DNA of 64,000 nucleotides from Synechococcus sp. CBW1004 (GTDB taxonomy: Bacteria > Cyanobacteriota > Cyanobacteriia > PCC-6307 > Cyanobiaceae): positions 1,178,001 through 1,242,000 of the forward strand of contig NZ_CP060397.1 in NCBI RefSeq assembly GCF_015840715.1, written 5' to 3'. Made by a program: the position numbers and the translations under genes. Each line of letters begins with the position of its first letter. The first letter of the stretch is position 1. Of this stretch, positions 25,620-33,016 are shown one piece after another. The notes below the pieces were generated by a model. The model made no database searches. It worked only from the letters and a program-made list of their open reading frames with translations, and was not told the DNA's origin.

Positions 25620-26171
25620 TCACTTGGCCAGGAGCCGCTCCAGCAGTTCAAGGTGCGAGACGATCGGCCGTGCGGCCGGATGGCAGCGGCGTACCCAGTC
25701 GAGGGCATCGAACAAAGACATGTTGCGCGCTCGGGCGGTGAGCCCCACGGCGATCAGGGGAGAGCGCTCGATGCCGGCCATGCAATGCACATAGACGGGC
25801 CGCCCCTGATCGAGCAGCTGCTGGGCAAGGTCCAGGCCGGCCGCCAGCCTGGCGGCATCGAGGGGCTCCTGACGGCGGTGATCGGGCAAGGGAACGCCTG
25901 CACTCAACCAGTGAGGCGGCACGGGCGCCGCTCGCTCCTCATGGGGGTAGCAGCAGCTGAACCGACTCTGCATGCCGGCCTGCTCCAGCTGCTTCCAGTG
26001 GGCCTCGCCCGCAGGCATCGGCCCTACTGCCAGCCGGTTGGTGAGCACCCAGCTGTAGGGGAGCGGCCACTCCGGGGGGATCAGGGAGGGCGGCCGCGGG
26101 GCGCGATCTTCGCCGGGAGGGCCCTCGCCATCGGAGAGTGGCAGCAGGCGTCGCAGCAGTCGTCTCATCAC
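25620..26171 (-). CDS. Dual-specificity/tyrosine phosphatase family protein
   Basis: This 183-residue protein carries the PTP signature HCMAGIERS (Cys130, Arg136) in the context DQGRPVYVHCMAGIERSPLIAVG, with an earlier SWVLTNRLAVGPMPAGEAHWKQL that is typical of atypical DSPs, and an Asp-containing loop (VPLPDHRRQEPL) that could supply the general acid. No signal peptide is seen, so it acts in the cytoplasm. It is convergent with the BY-kinase gene, 150 bases away. The natural inference is that it dephosphorylates the kinase's Tyr cluster, although most systems use a low-molecular-weight or PHP-type phosphatase instead. Confidence 0.82.
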   Translation of the reverse strand: MMRRLLRRLLPLSDGEGPPGEDRAPRPPSLIPPEWPLPYSWVLTNRLAVGPMPAGEAHWKQLEQAGMQSRFSCCYPHEERAAPVPPHWLSAGVPLPDHRRQEPLDAARLAAGLDLAQQLLDQGRPVYVHCMAGIERSPLIAVGLTARARNMSLFDALDWVRRCHPAARPIVSHLELLERLLAK

Positions 26172-26181
26172 AAAGCGCGCA

Positions 26182-26513
26182 TCAAGGCCGTCGGAGCCAT
26201 CGGGACAGCAGCATGAACGGGAGCAGCCGCAGGTCGCCGGGGCTGCGGTTCAGTTTGCAAGGGCGGCCGGTGCCGAGCACCACCACGTGCGCCACCGGTG
26301 CGGAGCACCGGCCGAGCACGGCTGCGGCGCTCTGACGTTGATAGGGTCGCTCCAGCCAGCGCGAGAGTCCCTCGGTGGTGAGGGGCGTGGAGAACAGCCA
26401 TTAGGATCCCGAGCGTCGCGATCACCGGCGCACTCGCCCCGGATGACGGCCCAGAGCAGAACCATCCCCAGGGGCAACAGCAGCAGGGGGAGGAGTTTGC
26501 TGAGCAGAAACAC
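26182..26513 (-). pseudogene. YdcF/ElyC-type DUF218 protein remnant
   Basis: From a GTG at 26513 the frame reads VFLLSKLLPLLLLPLGMVLLWAVIRG, the typical membrane start of DUF218 proteins. Homology then shifts frame, and from about 26400 to 26260 reads WLFSTPLTTEGLSRWLERPYQRQ followed by HVVVLGTGR, the usual YdcF continuation. The frame joining the two parts contains TGA and TAA stops. The rest of the catalytic DUF218 domain is missing and the frame ends at 26182. The gene is inactive unless the shift is a sequencing error, and the missing C-terminus argues against that. It lies between the phosphatase gene and the EpsI-like gene. Confidence 0.6.
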
Positions 26514-26628
26514 GCGCCGAGGACCCCGAAGGCCGAGAGGAAGGCCGCATGCTGCGGCTGGGCTGCAGGCTGACCTCCAGCCCCCAGGCCCGCAAAACCG
26601 CACAATCCAAACAGGGCCGGCGCACGCC

Positions 26629-27357
26629 TTAGCTGCCACTCTTTGGGAGAGGCGGAACCGACTGAGAGCGCTGCAGGGATGCGATGAGCGAATTCCAGGC
26701 CTGGACCGGTGGCGGCTGGGCTGTGGTGCTCCGCAAGGTGACCAGCAGACAACGGAATTCTCGGTTGCGGCTGAAGCCCACCAAGCTGCGCAGGCGATCG
26801 GTGCGCGTGCGGAGTTGACGATCGACAGCACCCTGAAGCGCGGCAAGCGTGACGGCGGAATCGGCCGAAGAATGGCCCTGGAAGACAAGGCAGGTCTGGT
26901 AGGCAGGTCGTCCCTGAATCGTTCCGGAAGCGACACCGGGCAGGGGAACATCGAGCCTCCTCCTGGTGAGAGACAGTTGCGGCAGATCGCTGGTGATCCA
27001 GGCCACCTGAAAGTCATCCCTGCGGCGCACATGCACAGAGACCAGCTGCAACTGGCCGGCTTCCGGTAGACGCCAGGCCAGCAGCTCAGACAACCCCAGC
27101 CCCTCAGCCTGTTGCATGGGCCTGGAGGGGAGAGGCCTCGGATCAAGACCCACCTGGCTCAGACGCAGGGCAATCCGTTCCGGGCTGACTGGCTGTGCCT
27201 GCGGCCAGGGCGGCAGAACGAGCGCGCGCACACAGGCCAGGGCCGCGAGGGCAGCAAGGACCGCAAACCACACCTGGAGGAAAGAAGGGGCATCGGGAAT
27301 GAAATGTCCGTCGGGATCTGTTGCCTTCGAGCGGCCAGAGAAAGCAGACATCTTCAA
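26629..27357 (-). CDS. Cyanoexosortase-associated EpsI-like protein
   Basis: This 242-residue protein has a single N-terminal membrane segment (FLQVWFAVLAALAALACVRALVL) and a periplasmic domain containing LAWRLPEAGQLQLVSVHVRRRDDFQVAWIT and RPAYQTCLVFQG. Size, topology and its place directly after the exosortase fit the EpsI-like protein that accompanies cyanoexosortase A. The assignment is mainly by context plus topology. Its TTG start overlaps the exosortase stop (TTGA), so translation is coupled; an ATG six bases further in (27351) is an alternative. Its role in exosortase systems is unproven, possibly a periplasmic assembly or polysaccharide-related factor. Confidence 0.72.
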   Translation of the reverse strand: MKMSAFSGRSKATDPDGHFIPDAPSFLQVWFAVLAALAALACVRALVLPPWPQAQPVSPERIALRLSQVGLDPRPLPSRPMQQAEGLGLSELLAWRLPEAGQLQLVSVHVRRRDDFQVAWITSDLPQLSLTRRRLDVPLPGVASGTIQGRPAYQTCLVFQGHSSADSAVTLAALQGAVDRQLRTRTDRLRSLVGFSRNREFRCLLVTLRSTTAQPPPVQAWNSLIASLQRSQSVPPLPKSGS

Positions 27358-28358
27358 GGCTGCGATGCGGTGTCAGCGCCTGATTCAAGAGGAGGAAGTT
27401 CCCGTTCAAGCAAGTTCATGTAGAGCACTCCATAGGCAAAGACAGCGACTCCGGAGAACACCAAAGAACCAGTATCGTCGTGAAAGAAAGTAAACAGAGG
27501 AGTCCCCTTCCCCTGCCCCATGCCTGCTACTGCGGAAAGAAGAGCAATACGAAGAGTATTGCAAATCAGGCCGATCACTGGTGCGGCCGCAAACAGGAGC
27601 AGCCTGCTAGGCAAGGACCTGATGCGAAACGCCAGCATAAAGATTAGCCCTACACAGAGGATCTGTGCCATCATGTCCAAGCCATTGCACTCCGCCAGCA
27701 CCTGAACGCCTCCACCTGGGAGAGACACACTGCGCCCATTGACGACAACATCGAGTCCAAGAATCGACAACCAGAAGCCAGCACCCTGAGCGGTGATCAG
27801 ACTTAGCGGCTCTTCGGGTAACACCCGCATCAGCAGCGCAAAGGCGGGCAGCAGCATCAGGCAGAGAAGCGGATCACGGAAACGGGACAGGTGGGTCAGG
27901 GGCAGACACAGCAAGGTCAGAGCCAGACCGGCTAGCGGCGCGAGCGCGAAGATCATGCCGTCCCAGTGCAGAATGATCGCGGTGCGCGCCAGGACCCAGA
28001 TCAGCAGAACCGTGCCGGTAATGAGCCCGATGATTCCTGGACGGGGCAGGAGATCCTCCAGTTGATCCTCAATGCAGATGAGAGCCCCCCCCCAGATCAT
28101 CAGAGCCAACACCGAGATGTTGGCTGACTGGCTGGTGTAGAAGACGGAGCAGCTCTGAGTGGCTACAAGCAGGGCAAGCAAAAGCCACAGATTGCGAGGC
28201 GTGGCAGGTGGAATGGACGGCAGCCAACCCTGGAGGCGGGCGGGAAGACGATCACGGAGCTGGTCCAGGCGACGGTTGAGCGGTCTGATGAAGGGAGGAA
28301 GGTGTCCCGCCGGACATCGCTGGGTGCCGGCAGGCGGGCGTAAATCGGCTTCCGCCAT
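27354..28358 (-). CDS. crtA: Cyanoexosortase A-type membrane transpeptidase
   Basis: This 334-residue protein has about eight transmembrane helices. The three exosortase active-site residues are present: Cys224 in LAECNGLDMM, Arg270 in CNTLRIALL and His293 in FFHDDTGSLVF. Exosortases cleave and transfer PEP-CTERM-like tailed proteins in the cytoplasmic membrane, usually in exopolysaccharide producers. The cyanobacterial subtype is inferred from the host and the associated EpsI-like partner immediately downstream. No PEP-CTERM substrate is visible in this window. The gene follows a GT4 gene by 8 bases and overlaps the next gene by 4, so it belongs to the polysaccharide operon. Confidence 0.87.
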   Translation of the reverse strand: MAEADLRPPAGTQRCPAGHLPPFIRPLNRRLDQLRDRLPARLQGWLPSIPPATPRNLWLLLALLVATQSCSVFYTSQSANISVLALMIWGGALICIEDQLEDLLPRPGIIGLITGTVLLIWVLARTAIILHWDGMIFALAPLAGLALTLLCLPLTHLSRFRDPLLCLMLLPAFALLMRVLPEEPLSLITAQGAGFWLSILGLDVVVNGRSVSLPGGGVQVLAECNGLDMMAQILCVGLIFMLAFRIRSLPSRLLLFAAAPVIGLICNTLRIALLSAVAGMGQGKGTPLFTFFHDDTGSLVFSGVAVFAYGVLYMNLLERELPPLESGADTASQP

Positions 28359-28366
28359 GGCTCGAC

Positions 28367-29698
28367 TCAGGAGGAACGTGAGAGTAAGTCTGGCTGGGAA
28401 GACAGCGGCGCATCCCGCAGTGGATCGGGCAACGGCTCGAGCTCCTCGCTCAGGGGTGGAGCGTAGGTCTTGCGAGCGAGGGGGAGGTGACGGGAGAGCA
28501 CTTCGGCATAAGCCTGGACGACGATCGCAGGAGTGGCGGTGGCCTGCAGGTAGCGACGTCCGGAGGCTCCCAGCCGCTGGGCCCTTTGCGGATCGGCAGC
28601 CAGCTCGCCGATGAAGGCGGCAAGGCCCTCGCTGTCACCGCTGCGGAAGGCTCTGCCGCAATCGGCTCGGGCCAGCTCGGTGCGCAGATAGGAGTGAGGG
28701 GCGCAGATCGCTGCCACCGGGGTGGCAGCCGCCAGGTGGCCATACAGCTTGCTGGGGGCCACCTGGCCCTCGGCGGCCTCCAGAAGGCTGACGATCGCCA
28801 GGTCGGCGGAGGCCAGCAGGGAGGGGAGCTGGTCGGCCTCCTGATAAGGCAGGAAGCGCACGTGGCTGAGCCCCTGCTGCTGCACCTTTTCCACCAGAGA
28901 CTTGTGCTGGGCGCCGGCGCCCACGATCAGAAACAGGATGTCGCTGCGATCACGAAGGCGCACGGCGGCGTCGATGAGCGTGGTGAGGTCGTGGCAGCGG
29001 CCCTGATTGCCCGAATAGAGCACCACGAAGCGATCTGCGAGCCCATGCCGCTGGGCGAAGAGATTCTCCGCCCGGGGGAGCGGCGTGATGCGCTCAGGAT
29101 CCGCCCAGCTGGGAATCACGGTGATGGGGGTGTGCACCTGGGGATAGTGATGACGCAGGTACGACAGCATCGTGGTGCTCAAAACGATAATCTCGTTGGC
29201 GCACTCGAGAGCCTGGGCCTGGAGCAGTCGCCAGAGCTTCACGATGGGTTGGTCGGCTGTGACGACCCCGAGCGAGACGGCGATATCGGGGTAGAGGTCG
29301 TAGACGAGCACCACATAGGGTGCCCGGGTGAGCAGGTGAGCCAGCCAGCCGACGATCGGCAGATAGGCGGGCTCAGTGCTGAACAACAGCAGATCTCCGC
29401 GTCGCCCCTGGCGAAGAAGCCGCAGCAGGGTACGCAGACAGAAGAGGAGGCTGTTGACGACACGGCCGCGGATGCGCTCCGGCCAGAAGCGCGACATGGC
29501 AGTACGACGGATGCAGCGATTGGGGAAGAACTCGATGCGTTCCGCCTCCTCGCGGCTGAAGGCATAGCCCGGCTGGCCGGTGAGCACGAGATTCTGAAGG
29601 CCTCGCTCCGCGAGGCGAGAGGACAGATCGCCGATGAACTGGCCGGTGGCGGCGAAATCGGGAGGGTGGTACTGGGAAACGATCGTCAGCCTGGCCAT
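28367..29698 (-). CDS. GT4 glycosyltransferase (WbuB-like)
   Basis: This GT-B enzyme transfers a sugar from an activated donor, probably to a lipid-linked glycan. The N-terminal half reads MARLTIVSQYHPPDFAATGQFIGDLSSRLAERG and PYVVLVYDLYPDIAVSLGV; the C-terminal half reads RFVVLYSGNQGRCHDLTTLIDAA, GAGAQHKSLV, and ASADLAIVSLLEAAEGQVAPSKLYGHLAAATPVAAI, as in WbuB/WcaI-type transferases. I set the start at 29698 (MARL), where the fold begins; an ATG at 29779 would add 27 basic residues. It heads the short operon with the exosortase and EpsI-like genes. Donor and acceptor are unknown. Confidence 0.88.
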   Translation of the reverse strand: MARLTIVSQYHPPDFAATGQFIGDLSSRLAERGLQNLVLTGQPGYAFSREEAERIEFFPNRCIRRTAMSRFWPERIRGRVVNSLLFCLRTLLRLLRQGRRGDLLLFSTEPAYLPIVGWLAHLLTRAPYVVLVYDLYPDIAVSLGVVTADQPIVKLWRLLQAQALECANEIIVLSTTMLSYLRHHYPQVHTPITVIPSWADPERITPLPRAENLFAQRHGLADRFVVLYSGNQGRCHDLTTLIDAAVRLRDRSDILFLIVGAGAQHKSLVEKVQQQGLSHVRFLPYQEADQLPSLLASADLAIVSLLEAAEGQVAPSKLYGHLAAATPVAAICAPHSYLRTELARADCGRAFRSGDSEGLAAFIGELAADPQRAQRLGASGRRYLQATATPAIVVQAYAEVLSRHLPLARKTYAPPLSEELEPLPDPLRDAPLSSQPDLLSRSS

Positions 29699-29928
29699 AC
29701 GCGAGCGCTCCACCCGCCAGCGCAGGCGCTCTGCGAAAAAACGCAGGGGACGTCGCGACAGGAGAAGCTGAATTGGCATGCAGGCGTGAACGCCGAAAGG
29801 TAAGCGAGTCGGAGTGGAGCCATGACGACAGGGTCATGCGGTCAACCAGGCAGAGTCTGACGGGCGTGGCAGCAGGCGAACACGCCGAGGGGGCGGGCTT
29901 GTGAGTGGACGGCTGGGCCCCGCAGGGT

Positions 29929-30513
29929 CTACCGATCCCCCACCTGCACCGCCGGATTGCCGCGCATGATGGCCCCATGGGGCACCTCGCCGCTGACGAC
30001 GGCGCCAAGGGTGATCACGGCGCCGGAGCCGACATGGGTACCGGGTGAGAGCACCGCACGGGCGGCGATCCAGCTGTCGGAACCGATTGTGATCGGGCCG
30101 AGGCGCAGGTCGAAGGCGGGCGAGCGGAAATCATGGTTTCCGGTACACAGATAGGTGCCCTGCGAGAGGCAGACGCGATCGCCCAGGGTGACCTGGGAGA
30201 GATTGTCGATCCAGGCATCCTCCGCTAGCCAACAGGCCTGGCCCACCTGCAGCCGCCAGGGAAACTTGACGCGCAGACCGGGCTTAAGGCGGCAATCACT
30301 GCCAATCCGGGCACCGAAGCAGCGCAGGAGGCCCACCCGCCAGGCGGAGCCTGGCAGCCAGCGGGCCGCCAGCAGGGGAGCACCGAGGCCGAACCAGAGG
30401 ATCTGGATCTGCAGAGGGGCGCCGGGGTGCCAGTCGGGTGGGGTGCGGTAACTCGCGAGATCCTGCCTTGTCACACCAAGGGCTTGCGCGCCGCGATCAG
30501 CATCGATTTCCAT
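29929..30513 (-). CDS. WcaF-type sugar O-acetyltransferase (left-handed beta-helix)
   Basis: This 194-residue protein has an N-terminal segment (LASYRTPPDWHPGAPLQIQILWFGLGAPLL) typical of putative colanic acid acetyltransferases, followed by hexapeptide repeats: IGSDCRLKPGLRVKFPWRL, AWIDNLSQVTLGDRVCLSQGTYLCTGNHD, then IGSDSWIAARAVLSPGTHVGSGAVITLGAVVSG. GNHDF matches the catalytic His region of the family. It would acetylate a sugar of the polysaccharide with acetyl-CoA. Its first 43 bases overlap the end of the upstream methyltransferase gene, in a different frame. Confidence 0.87.
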   Translation of the reverse strand: MEIDADRGAQALGVTRQDLASYRTPPDWHPGAPLQIQILWFGLGAPLLAARWLPGSAWRVGLLRCFGARIGSDCRLKPGLRVKFPWRLQVGQACWLAEDAWIDNLSQVTLGDRVCLSQGTYLCTGNHDFRSPAFDLRLGPITIGSDSWIAARAVLSPGTHVGSGAVITLGAVVSGEVPHGAIMRGNPAVQVGDR

Positions 30514-31115
30514 AGCCAGGGCACTCGGCCGGCCCCTCGAAACGCGACGACCTCGAAGCCTGCTTCCTGCAGCAGACGAGAGAGAGTGCGGCGACTCCAG
30601 AACTTGATGTGGCCACCGTCCCAGAGCGCAGTAAAGTGATTTTCAAGCTTACCGGTGATTGCGAGGGTCAGGTTCTTAAGATAGCCGTGGTAAGGGGTGG
30701 AGGCGATCAACAAACCGCCGGGGCGGAGAGCTGCGAATGCTGAGGCTGCCCACAGTCGCGGCGCATAGCAATGCTCGACCACTTCGGTGCTCACCACCAC
30801 GTCGAAGGGGCCGAGCCCCAGGGCCTTGATCTCAGCGGGTGTGGCCGTGGCCTGGTGAAACCGCATCTCTGGGTTGCGCTGGCGGGAAGCCGTGATACCG
30901 CTGGCACTCGGGTCGACTCCAACCACTCTGTAGCCCCATTGATCAAGTTGCTGGGCGAGGGCTCCGTTACCGCAGCCGAGATCGAGCACCTGACGAGAGT
31001 GCGGGTGATCATCAAGCAGCTGTTGCAGCGGCTGTAGAAGATAGGCATGGGTGTGGGGGGTACCTATTGTCCATCTGTAATCGGGAATGACAACATCAAT
31101 GCCCATGACGTTCAT
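30471..31115 (-). CDS. Class I SAM-dependent methyltransferase
   Basis: This 214-residue protein has motif I VLDLGCGNGALAQQL, the acidic motif VVGVDPS, post-motif FDVVVSTEVVEHCYAP and LRPGGLLIASTPYHGYLKNLTLAITG, followed by HIKFWSRRTLSRLLQEAGF. This pattern (UbiG/Methyltransf_11-like) is common in polysaccharide clusters, where such enzymes methylate sugars or lipid carriers; the substrate is unknown. The GT2 pseudogene stop at 31096 lies inside its first codons and its own stop overlaps the WcaF gene, so it belonged to one operon before the IS630 insertion upstream. Confidence 0.85.
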   Translation of the reverse strand: MNVMGIDVVIPDYRWTIGTPHTHAYLLQPLQQLLDDHPHSRQVLDLGCGNGALAQQLDQWGYRVVGVDPSASGITASRQRNPEMRFHQATATPAEIKALGLGPFDVVVSTEVVEHCYAPRLWAASAFAALRPGGLLIASTPYHGYLKNLTLAITGKLENHFTALWDGGHIKFWSRRTLSRLLQEAGFEVVAFRGAGRVPWLWKSMLIAARKPLV

Positions 31116-31589
31116 CCCACAACATCAAACTGAGCAGAATCTCCACATACATCCTCTGGAAAGCATAGAACCAGCCGCGCCAGCCGTCGAGCAAACCGCC
31201 GCGCAAAATCAGGCAGATCGCCAGGGCGGCAAAGGGAGCGATGACATGTTTCCTGCGTAACCGGTCGCTGAACGAAAGCCGCTCAGGTGGTGTGGTGCAA
31301 AGCTTGTGGCACTCCTGCTGGAGGTAGCGCTGCTGGGCTTCGAACCAGCGACTGAGGGGTTTGCGATCGTCGTGGAGAATCGGCTGCCGCATCGCCAGCG
31401 TGCGGCCGCGGGGCTTGAACTGATGGGCGTGGCCATCGTCGACGTAGTGGCCGCCGCCGGGCCGGATCAGGTTGTAGCGGGGCGGAAGCAGGGTGCCACG
31501 CAGAGGTTTTCCATAGACCAGGTAGCGGAAAGGCGTGAGCACCGCATCCACCTCCGGGCCGGCCTGAGCGAGGAGGGCGGCCATCTCGC

Positions 31590-32740
31590 TAGTGTGCCGT
31601 CCCGCAAATAGCCGCTACAATATGAAGTGTCTCCCGAGGGGGTCGTTTCATGCCAAGCGGGCGCCCCATGGCTCCTCTGGAGCTGTCGGCTGATGAGGCC
31701 AGCCAGCTCCAGAGCCTGGCTGGATCAAGGTCCTTGCCCCATTCGATCGTTCAGCGGGCGCAGATCGTCCTGGCCTGCGCAGCTGGTGACACCAACACCT
31801 CAGTTGCCAAGCGATTTGGCGTTCGCAGCGCAACGGTGGGCAAATGGCGGCAGCGCTACCTCGATCTGGGGATCGAGGGGCTGCACGACGAGCTCCGTTC
31901 AGGCCGCCCGCGGACCTATGAGGACGACACGGTGGCGGAGGTGATCAACCGAGCCCTGCAGAGCAAGCCAACCGATGGCAGCACGCACTGGAGCGCTCGG
32001 ACTTTGGCCGCAGAAACAGGGATCTCCAAGTCCACGGTTCACCGCTGGCTGCAGACCTTCTCGCTCCAGCCCCACCGGCAGAAATCGTTCAAGCTCTCCA
32101 CCGATCCGTTCTTTGTGGAGAAGGTTCGGGACATCGTTGGCCTGTACCTGAACCCGCCCGACAAGGCGATGGTGCTCTGCGTCGACGAGAAGACGCAGAT
32201 CCAGGCCCTCGACCGCACCCAACCGCTGCTGCCCATGGGGCTGGGCTACGTGGAGGGTGTGACGCATGACTACATCCGCCACGGCACCACGACCCTGTTT
32301 GCCGCGCTGGACGTGGCGACCGGTGAGGTAATCACTCAGTGCAAACCCCGGCACCGCCACCAGGAGTTCCTGGGGTTCCTCAGGCAGATCGAGAAGTCCG
32401 TCCCCGAGGATCTGGACCTGCACTTGATCGTGGACAACTACTGCACCCACAAGCACGCCAAGGTGCGTGCCTGGCTGGCCCAGCGTCCCCGTTTCCACGT
32501 CCACTACACCCCCACCTACGCCTCCTGGCTCAACCAGGTGGAGCGCTGGTTTGGACTGATCACCCAGCGGGCAATCCGGCGCGGCAGCTTCTCCAGCGTC
32601 AAAGAGCTGATCGCCAGGATCGAGCAGTTTGTGGCCGCCTACAACACGACCAAGGCCCCGTTCAACTGGACGGCGACAGCTGACTCAATCCTGGAGAAGC
32701 TCCAGCGGCTTTGTGCGCAAATCTCTGGGACGGCACACTA
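31590..32740 (+). mobile_element. IS630-family insertion sequence, copy 1
   Basis: A 1151-bp element (counting the flanking TA dinucleotides) lies inside the GT2 gene. Its ends are inverted repeats: TAGTGTGCCGTCCC on the left and GGGACGGCACACTA on the right, with TA as the target duplication, as expected for IS630/Tc1. It carries one transposase gene with almost no spare sequence. It matches a second copy at 40853-42003; the only difference I noticed is T at 31630 versus C at 40893. Confidence 0.95.
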
Positions 32741-32741
32741 G
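31650..32741 (+). CDS. IS630-family transposase, copy 1
   Basis: The 363-residue DDE transposase begins with a helix-turn-helix region (NTSVAKRFGVRSATVGKWRQRY, then GISKSTVHRWLQTF). The catalytic core has Asp in MVLCVDEKTQIQALD, Asp in DLHLIVDNYCTH and Glu in YASWLNQVERWFG, the D-D-E spacing of the IS630 superfamily. The protein appears complete. Its stop codon TAG is made from the duplicated target TA plus the first G of the flanking gene, so the element does not encode its own full stop. A second copy with the same protein sequence is at 40913. Confidence 0.95.
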   Translation: MPSGRPMAPLELSADEASQLQSLAGSRSLPHSIVQRAQIVLACAAGDTNTSVAKRFGVRSATVGKWRQRYLDLGIEGLHDELRSGRPRTYEDDTVAEVINRALQSKPTDGSTHWSARTLAAETGISKSTVHRWLQTFSLQPHRQKSFKLSTDPFFVEKVRDIVGLYLNPPDKAMVLCVDEKTQIQALDRTQPLLPMGLGYVEGVTHDYIRHGTTTLFAALDVATGEVITQCKPRHRHQEFLGFLRQIEKSVPEDLDLHLIVDNYCTHKHAKVRAWLAQRPRFHVHYTPTYASWLNQVERWFGLITQRAIRRGSFSSVKELIARIEQFVAAYNTTKAPFNWTATADSILEKLQRLCAQISGTAH

Positions 32742-33016
32742 TGAAGGCGGACGTAATGCCGTGATCGGCATCGAGGCTGAGGCACCAGGGGGTGGTGATC
32801 AGCCCAAGGCCGAAATTGCACTGGCGGGCGAAGGAGTCGAATGGGCGCTGCACCACCTCCACCTGAGGGCACTGCGCCAGGATCTCAAGGGTGCGGTCGC
32901 TGCTGCCGCTGTCAACCACCACGATCCGACGAGCCCAGCGGAGGCCCTCGAGGGTGCGGCCGATGTTGGCCTCCTCGTTGAAGGTGAGGATCAACGGGGT
33001 GACTTGATTAAGTGCC

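Noticed and set aside
31899-32504. Minus-strand frame inside the IS630 transposase, repeated at 41162-41767
   Set aside because: It is a shadow of the transposase gene; it appears twice only because the element does.
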